Source: Linepithema humile (taxonomy: Eukaryota; Arthropoda; Insecta; Hymenoptera; Formicidae). Taken from it: a DNA stretch of 64,000 nt. Of the stretch, positions 53,201 to 63,487 are shown piece by piece. Position numbers and translations under genes: made by a program. Numbering within the stretch: the first letter of the stretch is position 1; the number at the start of each line of letters is the position of its first letter. The notes beneath the pieces are model-generated. The model worked only from the letters and a program-made list of their open reading frames with translations, was not told the DNA's origin and made no database searches. The stretch is from assembly GCF_040581485.1 (NCBI RefSeq), contig NC_090129.1, positions 25,612,764 to 25,676,763 on the forward strand. The letters are read 5' to 3'.

Positions 53201-56200
53201 GAATAAAAATGAATAAAAATAACTGAAATGTTTCGATCAAAAGGAAAGGTATAAAATATCTTTTAAATTATATATTAAATTGCTTCGTGAATGTAATAAA
53301 AAAAAATTTCTGACTAAATGGAATATTGAATATCCACTTAATAGATGGAATGTTAAATTAAATTGAATTGGATTCCGCTTTTATCAAAATCTTTTCTCTC
53401 AACGTGCAGAGTTACCGCCGCTGTTGTTAGGAAGACGGAGCCGATCACACGAGGAAGTATTGATTTTACGGTGTGTCAATGAAACTACAAGAATGTTCCG
53501 CATGTTCTATTCAGCAACTCTGCCGCCACACACGTATCTACGGCAGATAGAAATCTTTCGACGCTTCAGTTCCGTGCACATTGTGCAAACGGGACGCGTG
53601 CGCGGGAGAGAGTCTCTTCTTGTACAATACGCTGGCACGTTGTGACAATAAACCACCACCCCCACCGAGGCGTAATACGACGGCAATAGTCGACGGAGAA
53701 TCTGGTGATTTATCACACTTGTCTCGTAGTTTCGTGCATCGCCACCATTTCGTGTCAATAGTTCGCGGGTTTGATGTGTCGTAAACTATAGCGGCCGGTT
53801 ACGCTGTAATAGGCGCGGTCGCTGCACGTGGCGCTATTCCACGCCGCAAACGCCACGTTTCTTCTTTATAAAAACCATCGTGACATGAATAATTCCTAAG
53901 AACGATAAAAGAGAAGGCTCTTTGGCGGATTGCTCATCAGGAATCAAACAAACAACGGAATCTCATATCTCGATTAATCTTTTAGATGAAATCCTTACAG
54001 TCGAGAAGAGTTCCAAACACTGAGCACAATTCGCGCGATGAAAACGACTCTTTTAATGTTTAACAAAGGATATTACCGCAATTTTTTCCCCAACCGATTT
54101 AAATTTATATTTCTAAAAGTATATAGAAATTATACGCCACAAGGCTTGCAGAAAGTTGTGTAACGTACGATTTTTATTTTTAAAATAATTTGAAAATAAA
54201 TTCCGCATCGAATGCGAACATCCTGTATAAATGTCAGCGCCGCACGATTTTGCGCACTCGACGTCAATCGCATTAGGAGCGGCCAGCGAGAGAGATACAT
54301 CGTGCCCTTATAAGCGCTCATCAACCAGTTGTCGAAGTTACCGTACTCGGTTAGAAATGTCCGACTGTCCCAGATACGCGCTTCGAGCGACGTATTCGTC
54401 CCACGTTGCCCGACCAAGCCGAATACTTTCAATCAGTAATCGATAATAGCCGAACCCCGGCGCGATATTTCGGCCAAGCGGCAAAGCGGCCGCTTTGATA
54501 CTGCGATCCATTTAGCTCGCGCATCATATCTATAACAGACCGGGCTGTTAACCGCCCCGTGTATCCACCCTGTGTAGCGTGAATTCTAGGAGCGTGCATC
54601 ACAAAATAAAAGTGACGCGCGGCGAAGCTCACTGTGCCTAAACCGTGATTCTGCGCCGTGAACAATTTAATTACCGAGTGAGCGTTTCGCGATGGAAAAG
54701 ACTTATACAGGGGGAAAAAAAAAACTATTTTTTAGAGCATCTCGGTGTGATATCAAAAATAAAATAAAAATATATAACGGAAAATCCGACGTCAGTAATC
54801 GTCTATATGAATACAGACGCCTGCGCGCGTGATTTAGTCAGAAAGTAAAGTCGTAACAGAGAATGGTGTCCTATTTCCATATTTAAATCACTGTCCATCT
54901 CAGACACTCGCCGGGATGATTCAAAACATTGTAGTCACGCAGCAACCGGGAAATCACACAAAACGGTCCATTCTACCGGTTGTCAGCTATGTTATTTCCC
55001 GCTCCACTCGCGGCAGTATTGTGCGATGATGACTACAGCGCGCGAACGCGCTCCGCGACGGCGATGACGCAAAATTCTCTACGCGTCGAATAATATCGGT
55101 TCCGTGTCGCGCGCAATTTGCATTTTTAGTCCTTCGTGCGTCGACGCTCGCGGAACGCGTGTGTCCACTTCCGTTTATCGACCTTCGGGGGGGAGGGGGA
55201 GGGGAGAGACACTCGGGCCACCTCGATCGGCACGCGTGCCTTATCTATCGATCGCGAGCATGTAATTTCGACGGAAGGAACTACACCGCTGCTCCCTTTT
55301 GCAGACACGAGGAGAGCCCTAGGAGAGTTTAAAAGTAGTCGGAGAAATTTTAGATTTAGACTCTAGTCCGTGTGGTCTGCCGGCTAACTATAGAAGCGCA
55401 TAACTGAATTATTTACGGAGTCCATAAAGAGTCTGTAGAATTTCGGTCTCCAGAGGATACCCGATCCTATTTGCTGGATATAAATAGCACTATCGAATAT
55501 ATATGTACATACAAATATATGTATGGAAAATTTTTTGCACAATGAGAGAGAGAGAGAGAGAGAGAGAGGTTTCGATATTAGATTTTTCGATGCGCACGAC
55601 AATATGTTTAACGCTTCTTACACGCTTCTTTTTGTGAAGCCCGTTGAGCGTCACTGGTTAGCTACAAGGCGACGATTTCACGCACACTCCGAGGCACACA
55701 CGCATACAGGTATACCGCGTGCACACGCGAGGATGCGATAGTGACAGTGATGGCAGTGACGCTTCGTCGCTGCGACCGACAACCTTGGCCGAAATGCTGA
55801 ACCTGTTTATCTGGTAATGCGATTTGCCGAGCCTGCTACTAGTACTCGCTTAGAATTTCCAATTTCTCGTTAGATTGATTTCTTTCCGTCCGATTCGCGG
55901 CATGGAATACGAACCAGCTCTCAGCCCGTTTTGGCAGCAGTTTCTATCTTTCAGCGTTAGAATCACGGCAAACATAATCCTCGAAAGCATTAATCGTTCA
56001 AGCTTAAGAGAGCTGTTTTATCGGAAAAAAACTCTCAAAATTATATGAATTAAATTTGTGTAAAACTGCAGAAAAAAAAAATTAAATATCTTTATGCCAG
56101 AAACTAATTTCACACACACGCACGCCGCACAAACATTATAGAAACGTTGAGAAAGATCAGATCGTAATCATTAATATTGGATATGAATTGCAATGAGTTA

Positions 56201-59200
56201 GTAGAGCATGAGAAACATTCGTTAATTAAAATTTACAAAATCTAGAGACTGCGTAAGTTAATTAATAATAGACTCTGAAAATAATTACAGACCCGTAAAT
56301 AACGGATTAAGCGGGATACAATACTTTCGTCACGCGGTAGCAAAGTGGAAATAAAAGTCCACAGTCCTCGCAGTAGGTCCGCAGGGAAATAAACTATTTT
56401 CGTCGTCATCGTCGTGCAGTGAAAGAGAGAGAGAGAGAAGAAGAAGAGAGAAGAAGAGAGAAGAAAAGATGTGCAGCCCTCTCACCAGGCGACAACAAAA
56501 ATATTTACACTCTCACTTTTTTCCCCTCAGTATGTTTCCCGCGCGCACGCATTACGTTAATAATTAACGGTTTCGCAATCGCCGATGCTAATTGACGCCA
56601 ATTAGTCACGCAACGGACGCAGCTAATCGTTTCAATAGAAACTCGAACTTTGGAACCGCCGTGAAAGCCTTGCCCACATCCGATACAAGAGCGATCAAGA
56701 GTCAATCGATGCTTAAATATTGCTCAATGAAGACAAAAAGAGCTGGTAAGGCGACTCCCGTAGGACGTAATGTCAGTATTGAAGGACTGCGCAATGAGGA
56801 ATCGCATGACCTTTACATTTGCAAATGTATATATTCTCGAGGCGCCCATTTGAATAATCGTAAGACCGCACGCGATTTAAAGTGGTTCAAAAAAATAATT
56901 GAAGTAAATTACGAGAATTGTGAAGTATTTACGAAATTCGCTGTGATTTGTTGGCGACGAAAAGAAAGAAAGAAAAAAAAAAAACGTTTGCCGCAGGAAA
57001 ATGTTCGCAACAGTTTGGAGAAGAAAAGAACCTTACGAAAATGGATGTAGGAAAACTTGTTATAGCTCGAGGGTAAGTGTCATGCGACAACATCGTTTTA
57101 ACATGTCCGGACCAGATGGAAGAGAAGACACAGACGCGTGTTATAGAGGACGCAAAACAGAGAGAAGAGAGAGAGAGAGAGAGAGAACATGGGCCATTTC
57201 TTGGAAGCATAAATCTCTTTTCGACCGCGTATTACGACTTTCCCGAGCCGTGACCGTCGGTTCTTTTGCTATAGGACGAGGAAACGCGTGGCGGGCGTTC
57301 CCACAACCATTTATTGAAGAATACACAAAACCACCAGAGAAGCGTTTAATTTTCGAGAGTTACAAGAAGCTGCGCTCGCATGCTCGCGACAGACGAACCA
57401 ACCATCTCTCTCGTATCTCCACTTGAAGTTTCGGGCACAAAACATCCTCGCGCGCGTCTGTGCAGTCTCCAATGAAATTAATTAAATAATTTTAATTTAT
57501 CGATGTTTACGAATATCCGCTCGTCCCGTATTTTAAATTGAAATTCTCCGATTAATCGATGGAATGGAATAATCACTCTTATTTAGATATGTTACTTTGT
57601 GAAACGGTAAATATTTGCGGCAAGTACATCTTGTCGATCTTGACGTAAGAGTTGACGTAAAACGCGAAAGGGAGAACTTATTCGATGGAAATATTCGAGA
57701 CGAACTGTTTGCGCAGCTGATAAAGTCAAGTATGAAACGTGGGAGCATCGCGAGGTGTTAGAAATCGACTATTTATCGAAATATAGCGAAAGATTTTGTC
57801 GCAAACGCGCGCGTACGAGTCTGAAATTTGAATCCCTTCGATATCGGGCGCAATAAATTTCTGGAAAACAATGGGCAACACCGGATGCATCGCGAGCGGT
57901 CGCGAATCTGTGTCAAATATCTCTCAACCACCCGATCGTACGAGGGCGAGCAATTATGCGCTGGATATATTTGGCGTGACCGGTTGACCTCGTCGTGCAA
58001 TATTGTAATCGAAGCGTGTTCGCGATCCCTTTTTATGGACGAAAATACGCCGTCAAGCACCGCGGCGAAACGCTTTTCACGACAAACTCCTTTTTGGAGG
58101 CCCCCTCCCCTCCTCGTGTGTATCGCCGACGGTCCGTACAAGCGCGCCGACATTCGACGAATAAATCAGGCACGTCATTTGCGTCACGCGCTGTTTGCTC
58201 GATTAGCATTTTGCGAGTGGCGGTAGTTTCGTGCACGGTCCCGCGACATTCACAATTGGGCGTGCTCGCGCGCTCGCGCGTACCGCGAGATAAAGAGCTC
58301 AGGCATATGAAAAGTTTCCGAAGAGTTCGGGACCGACCGGTTCTGCAACCCAGATGTATTAAATCACGAGCGTAAAGTTAGACGGCTTCAAAGCGAGATC
58401 CTCTAGCAGGTCAATAGGATGCTTCAAGGCCGCTACTTTGGGGAGTCCCAAAGAATCTCTTTTTGTCGCCGCGATTACTAAGCACTTATATTTACGGGTG
58501 TGATTTCTTTCCTTTTAAAAACGCGCGAAAAAGGCGACGAGTCGCAGCAGCCGTTTAAAACTAGCAGCCTCCAAATTCTCTCGATATTTTCCAAAATATT
58601 ATAATGAATATTATATTATAGCATAATAAATAATAAATTATAATAAACGTAAATATTATAATAATATAAATATTATAGTAATATTATAATAAATATATTA
58701 CATATTATTTAAGAGCACGATTAAAATATCTACAATGTCGGGCAGCTGATATCGACAAGCTTATGAGGATTATATTGTTGCAAACAATATCGAGTTAGTA
58801 AATGCGCCGGGAAAATTACATATCCGTAAACTGTCACGGCAAAGATTGATAACGAGGAAGCGCGCGAGAAGTTACAAAGTAATTCCTGATATAATTGGTA
58901 ATTATTATTACAGCATGCACTGTGTAGCGACACATATCGCGATTATATCCTTCCCTAGAGAGCCTATCGTGTGGGAACGTCTTGCGCGTTGTACGCGTAC
59001 GCTTTTTTCAGATGGACGATACGCGCGCTTGTTTTACCAGGTCGTTGTGTCTGGCGCTACTCCCTATGCGTACTCTCACGACAATGCATTAAGGGGAATA
59101 CACGCTTATAAATGCAACGTACGCATTCGAGTTATCCTTATTAAGGTATGATACGATTTTAATGCGATCCGTTTCCGACAAGCGTGTTTTAATTTAATAA

Positions 59201-61781
59201 TATCTGTTATTCTTGCGAACGCGTTATCCATAAAAGGAGGCAAACACATCGCTAATGTAGAGATTACTTAAATATTGAGTAGTTTTGCAATTTTATAACA
59301 AAAATTTGTAACGCAAATTCTCGTCGAGATATTATCGAACAATAATATTGGAAAAATTAAATAACAATTTCTGTGGGAATTTTTGTAGTACATAATTTTT
59401 CCATTCGTGCGTCTCGAATGGAAAAATTTTGTCTTAAAATCGAAAGATTCGGAGAATGTTGCTAACAAACCATTGAAAATTAGCTTCGTTTCACTGCTAA
59501 TTAATACGTTGATTAAGTATCCCATTTCAGTAAATACCTACTATACACTCCGTCAATTTCCGTTTGCACCATCGCATTCATTTTGCGCGATGAGAAAAGA
59601 ACCGAGATAAACTGCGAGCCGGCGAATTGTGTTCCGCAACATTTCATGTTTACGTTGAATAAATGCGTATCGCATTAGCGACTAGACGGTTAGCGCAGCC
59701 TCTATCTGGAATTCGATGACACGAATGCGGTATCCTCCTCCCATTGTAGATTATCAATTTATCTGTATCGCGCGTGTACATTGATAACGGTGAACAAACG
59801 CGCGGAATTGTACGTTTCACGTACGCTTTAATAACTCGCATTACCGTCACGGTTTCATACGCAGCATATTAAATTCGCCGGGAAACGTCAACGTAAACAG
59901 CAGTGAATAAAATAAACGACTCTCTCAACTTAATGACGATGCGCCATCGATGATTTTTATTGAACGGCATGAGCGAATAGAGGGTGTGTCCAAGCTACCA
60001 GATAATGCATTCTGTTCTGAGATCATCAACACATTTTTCTCAGAGAAATTTTCAAGCAAAAATACGGATGAAATAAATCAGCTTTTGCAAGAAAAACAGT
60101 TGATTATAAACGTACTTAAATTAATTTCTTAAATAAACTTTGATAACGACTGCAATTTAAAACTCGTTTGTGGATATCACGTTAAAAATCGATGTGATAA
60201 ATGATAACCTTCTCCTTTCGATAAGAAAGATCGTTTCAGAGCTAAGAAAACAGTTGTTCAGAGAAATAATGCATTGGATGACGCGTTAATTCTATTAAAT
60301 CGTCTGCAATAAATTACTGTAAACGTTCAAATTTATTAATTTTTTTCTATAAATCGAGCAAATTCTAAGATAATTGAAAATGTTCAAAAAATATTTTGGA
60401 TTCTACTTTTATTCTTGCAAATGATCTGTATGCTCTATTTGTTGAATTGGGAAAAGGATGAAATAAAAAATCTACAACAAACGGGAAAGTCATGAGAGTA
60501 ACATTGCTAAGTAAAGAGTTAATCTAAGCATCGAAAAGCACATCCCGCTTCGCGCGAATTGCGCCCTTCGCTTCAGATATCACGTCACTCGCCCCGCGAT
60601 ATCCGTCAGACACGACAGTGAAATTTGTGCGAAAACGCGTCGCGATCGCACGATCGCTGCTGCAATATCAATTTCGCGATGATTGATATTTGATGGCTTT
60701 TTCCGAAGAGAGGGGGCAAAACGTGACATGGAACTCGCGCGAGGGTGAACCACCCTCGTAACACGATTCACGCTAGAACTCCATGGCAGATCGTGAAAAC
60801 TGGAAAATGAACGACGATAAAACGCATACGAATCGCGAAATAAATTGGTTTGAATACCGAGAAGTCGTAGGAAAAACGCGCCTAAACGTGCGGAAAAAAA
60901 ATGGATCCGCCCTTTTTTTGTCACAATTTCTACATCTGCCTTCCTTCTCTTTCTCACTTTCAAAGCATTAATATATAATTATCCGAGAAGTGCTGTGTTA
61001 TAATTCTTAATATTTTCACCGTCTCATTTACACAAGGAAAACTGCGAGTTTTTATGGCAGTTGACTATATACATATACTCGCCCCATTTTGAGCAGGAAA
61101 AATGTAAAAGAATGCGACTGAAAGAGACAAATCTCTCTCTCATTATTTCAGCTCGCGTTTTCCACACTTTCTGCGTACTTCAATTTTTTTCTCCGTCCAA
61201 GCCGCGCATTATTTTGTACCGTTTCAAGTGTAAAACGCCTAGAGAATGCACGCAAAACGTGTGAACGTACTATCATTACCATTAATATGAAAAAAAATGC
61301 GAGACTTTCGCCCGATGATGAATTAATTCCATTGCAATCAGATCTGCTCTTTTCTCCGCTTCATGTTATATCTTTTTGCACATAAAATGAAATACAGGCG
61401 TTGGAGGGAAAAGAAAGAGAAGGAAACAAAATTGCAGGAAATTACAAAGAGCGCGGTTAAAGGGGGAAAGCATACACTTATCCGAGCTCTAACCTTCCTT
61501 TTTTTGTGAGGAAGCAAAGAATGAGCGGTGTTCACATACCTGTCATCGTGCAGGCGTTTCAGGTCAGTCATCTCGCGCTCGAACTTGAATTTTGACACCT
61601 CGCAGAGCAGGGCGTCCCGTTCGCCGACGACCTCGGCGAGCTCGCGCTGTAGCCTCTCGATCTCCGCATACTGGCGGCTGATGAGCTGATTCTTCTCCTC
61701 GAGGATGCCCTCGACGTCGGAGTCCAGGAGGGCGCCCGCCGACGCCGTTTCACCGACACTGCTGCCGAGGACCGCGCTCAT
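25637..61781 (-). CDS. siz: schizo/loner (IQSEC/BRAG family) Arf guanine-nucleotide exchange factor, 9 coding exons
   Basis: Nine minus-strand exons (61781-61540, 29378-29016, 28867-28586, 28507-28240, 28082-27726, 27589-27213, 27090-26435, 26333-25992, 25911-25637) join in phase into 1053 residues plus stop. Domains seen: coiled coil about 25-80; Tyr/Gln/Gly/Ser-rich segment about 105-180; IQ motif about 230-248 (calmodulin-binding type); a Pro-rich SH3-type site PPEVPKR near 441-447; Sec7 about 560-750 with the catalytic Glu659 in RMPGEAQKIERL and the conserved LNTDLHTPNLK; PH about 760-890; C-terminus ending TTEV, a class I PDZ ligand. Known: the family activates Arf6; Drosophila siz/loner acts in myoblast fusion and midline axon guidance, and mammalian IQSEC1/2 act at synapses. 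The start is supported by an in-frame TAA four codons upstream. Intron 1 is 32,161 bp; the other introns are about 78-157 bp. Extra or alternative first exons in intron 1 cannot be excluded. No frameshift is seen. Confidence 0.93.
25992..26333 (-). CDS. siz: siz coding exon 8: end of PH and charged helix
   Basis: The acceptor TTTGCAG lies about 20 bases past a 24-base T run (sense strand; 26355-26378 as A). It encodes YPYGIRLSQRVDGKVLVTF through the PH C-terminal helix, then an acidic/Arg stretch ending LLDIHEQ. Donor CAGT|GTGAGT. Reading through the 80-bp intron would give an alternative end CEYTSK and stop. Confidence 0.92.
26435..27090 (-). CDS. siz: siz coding exon 7: Sec7 catalytic core and most of PH
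   Basis: 656 bp, the largest exon. It includes the glutamate-finger motif MPGEAQKIERL (Glu659), Sec7 motif 2 (AFAIIMLNTDLHTPNL), then PH strands with REVFLFNDLLVVTKIL. Donor C|GTAAGT, phase 1. Confidence 0.95.
27213..27589 (-). CDS. siz: siz coding exon 6: first part of Sec7
   Basis: Acceptor AAATCAG, donor GA|GTAAGT. It carries KVSETVRKRQYRVGLNLFNK and the Sec7 start GISYLIRRGFLENSPQGVAR through YLGNLQNTFNMAVL. Confidence 0.92.
27726..28082 (-). CDS. siz: siz coding exon 5: disordered linker with SH3-type site
   Basis: Phase 0 on both sides, 119 codons. It begins EALCGLRQETPPRDLL and includes KKVPPEVPKRTSS, a PxxPxR SH3-ligand pattern, then a Ser/acidic stretch. Donor ATT|GTGAGT. Confidence 0.88.
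28240..28507 (-). CDS. siz: siz coding exon 4: Ser/His/Gln-rich linker
   Basis: Acceptor TCTAACAG, donor CAG|GTAAGT, 268 bp. It encodes a disordered linker starting PMPIRSMSLRERRH and ending SSIHYYNPQ. Confidence 0.88.
28586..28867 (-). CDS. siz: siz coding exon 3: IQ motif
   Basis: The acceptor CGACAG joins to YELSQDLLDKQIEMLERKYGG, then the IQ motif AALTIQRAFRRYTLLKKF and a basic helix. The order (YELSQDLL, MLERKYGG, IQ) is diagnostic of IQSEC proteins. Donor AG|GTAATG. Confidence 0.93.
29016..29378 (-). CDS. siz: siz coding exon 2: low-complexity Tyr/Gln/Gly/Ser region
   Basis: Acceptor TTTGCAG; the first base completes Ser81, then FPTKVERPLASHSS; donor GC|GTAAGT. It carries ten tyrosines within residues 109-178, each flanked by Gly, Ser, Gln, Asn or Pro, ending in a basic KRCRLQTA that leads into the IQ exon. 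Confidence 0.9.
30423..30451. repeat. (CGG)n-(CGA)n trinucleotide tract
   Basis: About six CGG-type triplets followed by CGA-type triplets, in siz intron 1. Confidence 0.7.
33235..33255. repeat. poly(A) run
   Basis: About 20 consecutive A residues in siz intron 1, with no target-site duplication or retroposon body noticed next to it. Confidence 0.6.
34783..34815. repeat. (CGG)11 trinucleotide repeat
   Basis: Eleven perfect CGG units in siz intron 1. On the plus strand the tract falls inside a short open frame as polyglycine; I do not regard that frame as coding. Confidence 0.9.
38769..38800. repeat. (CA)n microsatellite
   Basis: AC dinucleotides with one G interruption, in siz intron 1. 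Confidence 0.85.
43930..43957. repeat. (GA)n / GACA microsatellite
   Basis: GA dinucleotides running into a GACA-like purine-rich tail. Confidence 0.8.
46694..46715. repeat. (GCTATC)3 hexanucleotide repeat
   Basis: Three perfect copies plus a partial one, in siz intron 1. Confidence 0.8.
47233..47262. repeat. (CT)15 microsatellite
   Basis: Thirty bases of perfect CT; the sense strand of siz reads GA. Confidence 0.9.
51483..51505. repeat. (GA)n microsatellite
   Basis: About 11 perfect AG units, 160 bp from a (GTC)n tract. Confidence 0.85.
51666..51716. repeat. (GTC)n imperfect trinucleotide repeat
   Basis: GTC units with G-to-T and C-to-G interruptions. In the minus frame it reads as an Asp-rich run (GAC codons) at the end of a low-complexity open frame. 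Confidence 0.85.
52135..52180. repeat. 46-bp uninterrupted pyrimidine tract
   Basis: Only C and T for 46 bases on the plus strand, inside a longer pyrimidine-biased region from about 52095. Polypurine on the sense strand of siz. Confidence 0.85.
55544..55568. repeat. (GA)n microsatellite
   Basis: About 12 perfect GA units in siz intron 1. Confidence 0.85.
56421..56468. repeat. GA/GAA purine tract
   Basis: 48 bases of A and G only, built from GA and GAA units. Confidence 0.8.
57160..57187. repeat. (GA)n microsatellite
   Basis: AG dinucleotides with one AA interruption, in siz intron 1. Confidence 0.8.
58597..58710. repeat. AT-only low-complexity island
   Basis: About 110 bp almost without G or C, composed of overlapping ATTATA/TAATAT units that form many small palindromes, in an otherwise CpG-rich stretch. 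Confidence 0.7.
61540..61781 (-). CDS. siz: siz coding exon 1: start codon and coiled coil
   Basis: 80 codons plus two bases; donor AG|GTATGT. After about 25 residues it encodes a heptad-rich charged helix (ILEEKNQLISRQYAEIERLQ and onward) likely to form a coiled coil. In-frame TAA just upstream of the ATG. Confidence 0.85.
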
Positions 61782-61890
61782 GTCGTTTGTTTACCTTCGC
61801 CGACCGCGCGCTCTTCTGGTCGCACGCGTGCCGCGTATATCTCGCTCTCGCGCCTCTTCGCGAATGTCGCACGGATCGCTGTTCCACCCC

Positions 61891-61918
61891 ACGTTGGGGA
61901 ACGCACGTTGGGGAACGC
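61891..61918. repeat. 14-bp perfect tandem duplication
   Basis: Two adjacent copies of ACGTTGGGGAACGC, each a near-palindrome, 110-140 bp upstream of the siz start codon. Confidence 0.85.
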
Positions 61919-61919
61919 A

Positions 61920-61920
<1 letters not shown>

Positions 61921-61965
<45 letters not shown>

Positions 61966-61980
61966 GCCACCGCCGCCGCC
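61921..61980. repeat. (GTC)12 plus (GCC)n trinucleotide repeat
   Basis: Twelve perfect GTC units (61921-61956) then GCC units with one GCCACC interruption, about 140-200 bp upstream of the siz start codon and so probably in its 5' UTR or core promoter. Confidence 0.85.
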
Positions 61981-63225
61981 GTCGTCGACCCCTCACGATC
62001 ACGCGAGAGGTGCGCGCCGACTTACGACGCGCCACGAGCCCGCGTCGCGGAACACCGTCAACATATTACAGCCAACGACACGATCGTACGAATGTCACTG
62101 TAACCCACGAGCACTGCCGGACGAGGCACGCACGATGCGACAGCCCCTCATCGCTCACTCGCCATATTGAGAAACGAACCGCGTTCTCACGTTTCTTAAC
62201 GTCGAACCGCGCCGAGTTCGATTCCACCGGTCCGTTGAATCTGAAACTGACTGCGCATGTGTATCTCGTCGGCGACAAAGCACGTGTGCTGCCACCGAGT
62301 GTTCAAATAATATCATCATATGCGACAAAATCCTGGTCGCGCTTGGTCGATATCGCATTCTTTAGTCGATAATCTGGATCGTCGATAACTGCAAAAAAAA
62401 ACAAAGATATTTCAGAATGTCGTACGGAAGATGTCGCTGAGGCTGATCCTCCCACCTTTTAAAGTGAACTTGCACACCCTGTTTCACAGCCGGTCCAGTT
62501 ATTTTCTTGTGTCCATGCTTGTGAGATTGGTGGTAACCTTAAAACAGAAAAAGCGTGGTACTGTACTACTCAGTCCAGGGCTAAAATTTAAAAGGATAAA
62601 GAATAAGAAACACGGAAATGTGACCGCGATAAGACATTGTGCGATATCGCATACGAACGATTCGTAAGTGACACTGCGAAAAAATCAAACACACTGAGAC
62701 GTGCAAAATCATTTTGTATTCCCGATTGTGCAGAAAAGGTAAATTAAATGCAAATTACGCATGCAAATTTTTGCATATTTTGAATAAAAACGACGATGAC
62801 ACGTTCCAATTGGCAAAATGCGCGAGCAATCTCATATGTTTACAACACAAATTTTTCGAGGTCACAGTAATCAAAATTTCGAAGATATATCTCAACATAT
62901 AGTAATATACATTGAAAAAAATATAACGTTTTGTGTCTGTGTGATAAAAATATAAATGTACTGCATCGCATGATCTTTGTCGTCGAGCAAACCTAGTTTA
63001 AATATATCTTTTTCTTTCAGATAGTCTACAATACAAAGATTTTTAATTTCGCTGGCTCACCGTTTTTCAAGGCCATTTCAAAATATTTTGAGAATTCAAT
63101 ATACTTTCCAAAGTATATTGTCTTATACTTTTGGCAATATACTTTCCAAAAGGTAATATAATGTTTTATGTGTGATGAATGAAGCTATTATTTATATAAT
63201 AGAAATAATAATAATTGATTGTGCA

Positions 63226-63234
63226 TATATAAAG
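63226..63234 (+). promoter_or_regulatory. EDTP: candidate TATA box for EDTP
   Basis: TATATAAAG on the plus strand, about 260 bases upstream of the EDTP start codon. A start about 30 bases downstream would leave several upstream ATGs in the leader, so the real start may lie closer to the gene. AT-rich context makes a chance match likely. Confidence 0.25.
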
Positions 63235-63487
63235 GATTCGATCACACCCACACTCGAAGATGAATTACGAAGAGAGGAATTTAATTTTGACTTTGCAGTG
63301 TTGTATGCACATATCTTATATTTCATGTTTGTTTATGTATATGCAATGTAAAATATTGGCAATTAATGCCTTGTGAGTTTAGTTATAACTACAATAAGAA
63401 ATTAGTGCCTCCTCTTGGGAAGATTTCTCACAATCAATTTCTATGGCAAATTGGGGATCACACATCTAGCCCAAGACATAGCGAATC

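Larger units (their letters stand above)
29379..61539 (-). other. siz: siz intron 1, 32 kb, CpG-rich, no recognised nested gene
   Basis: No exon with recognisable homology was found on either strand. Many overlapping open frames occur because the DNA is CpG-rich and stop-poor (the longest, 284 codons at 51653-52507 minus, is low complexity). Denser CpG blocks are about 29.7-31.5, 34.7-37.6, 41.1-42.1, 49.4-50.1 and 51.1-52.4 kb. AT-rich islands are 40.1-40.7, 43.0-43.2, 48.5-48.8, 53.1-53.4 and 58.6-58.7 kb. Microsatellites are listed separately. It may hold enhancers or alternative promoters, but none can be assigned from sequence alone. Confidence 0.6.
61782..63487. promoter_or_regulatory. 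divergent promoter interval between siz and EDTP
   Basis: About 1.7 kb separates the two start codons, which point away from each other. The siz side (to about 62.4 kb) is CpG-rich with a 14-bp tandem duplication and a GTC/GCC repeat; the EDTP side is AT-rich with a candidate TATA box. The 5' UTRs of both genes must lie here, but the transcription starts are not determined. An open frame on the plus strand at 61908-62372 is repeat-derived Arg-rich sequence and is not called as a gene. Confidence 0.6.

Noticed and set aside
61778..62372. Arg-rich and Ser-rich open frames over the triplet repeat upstream of siz
   Set aside because: They are translations of the GTC/GCC repeat in several frames on both strands, with no other coding sign.
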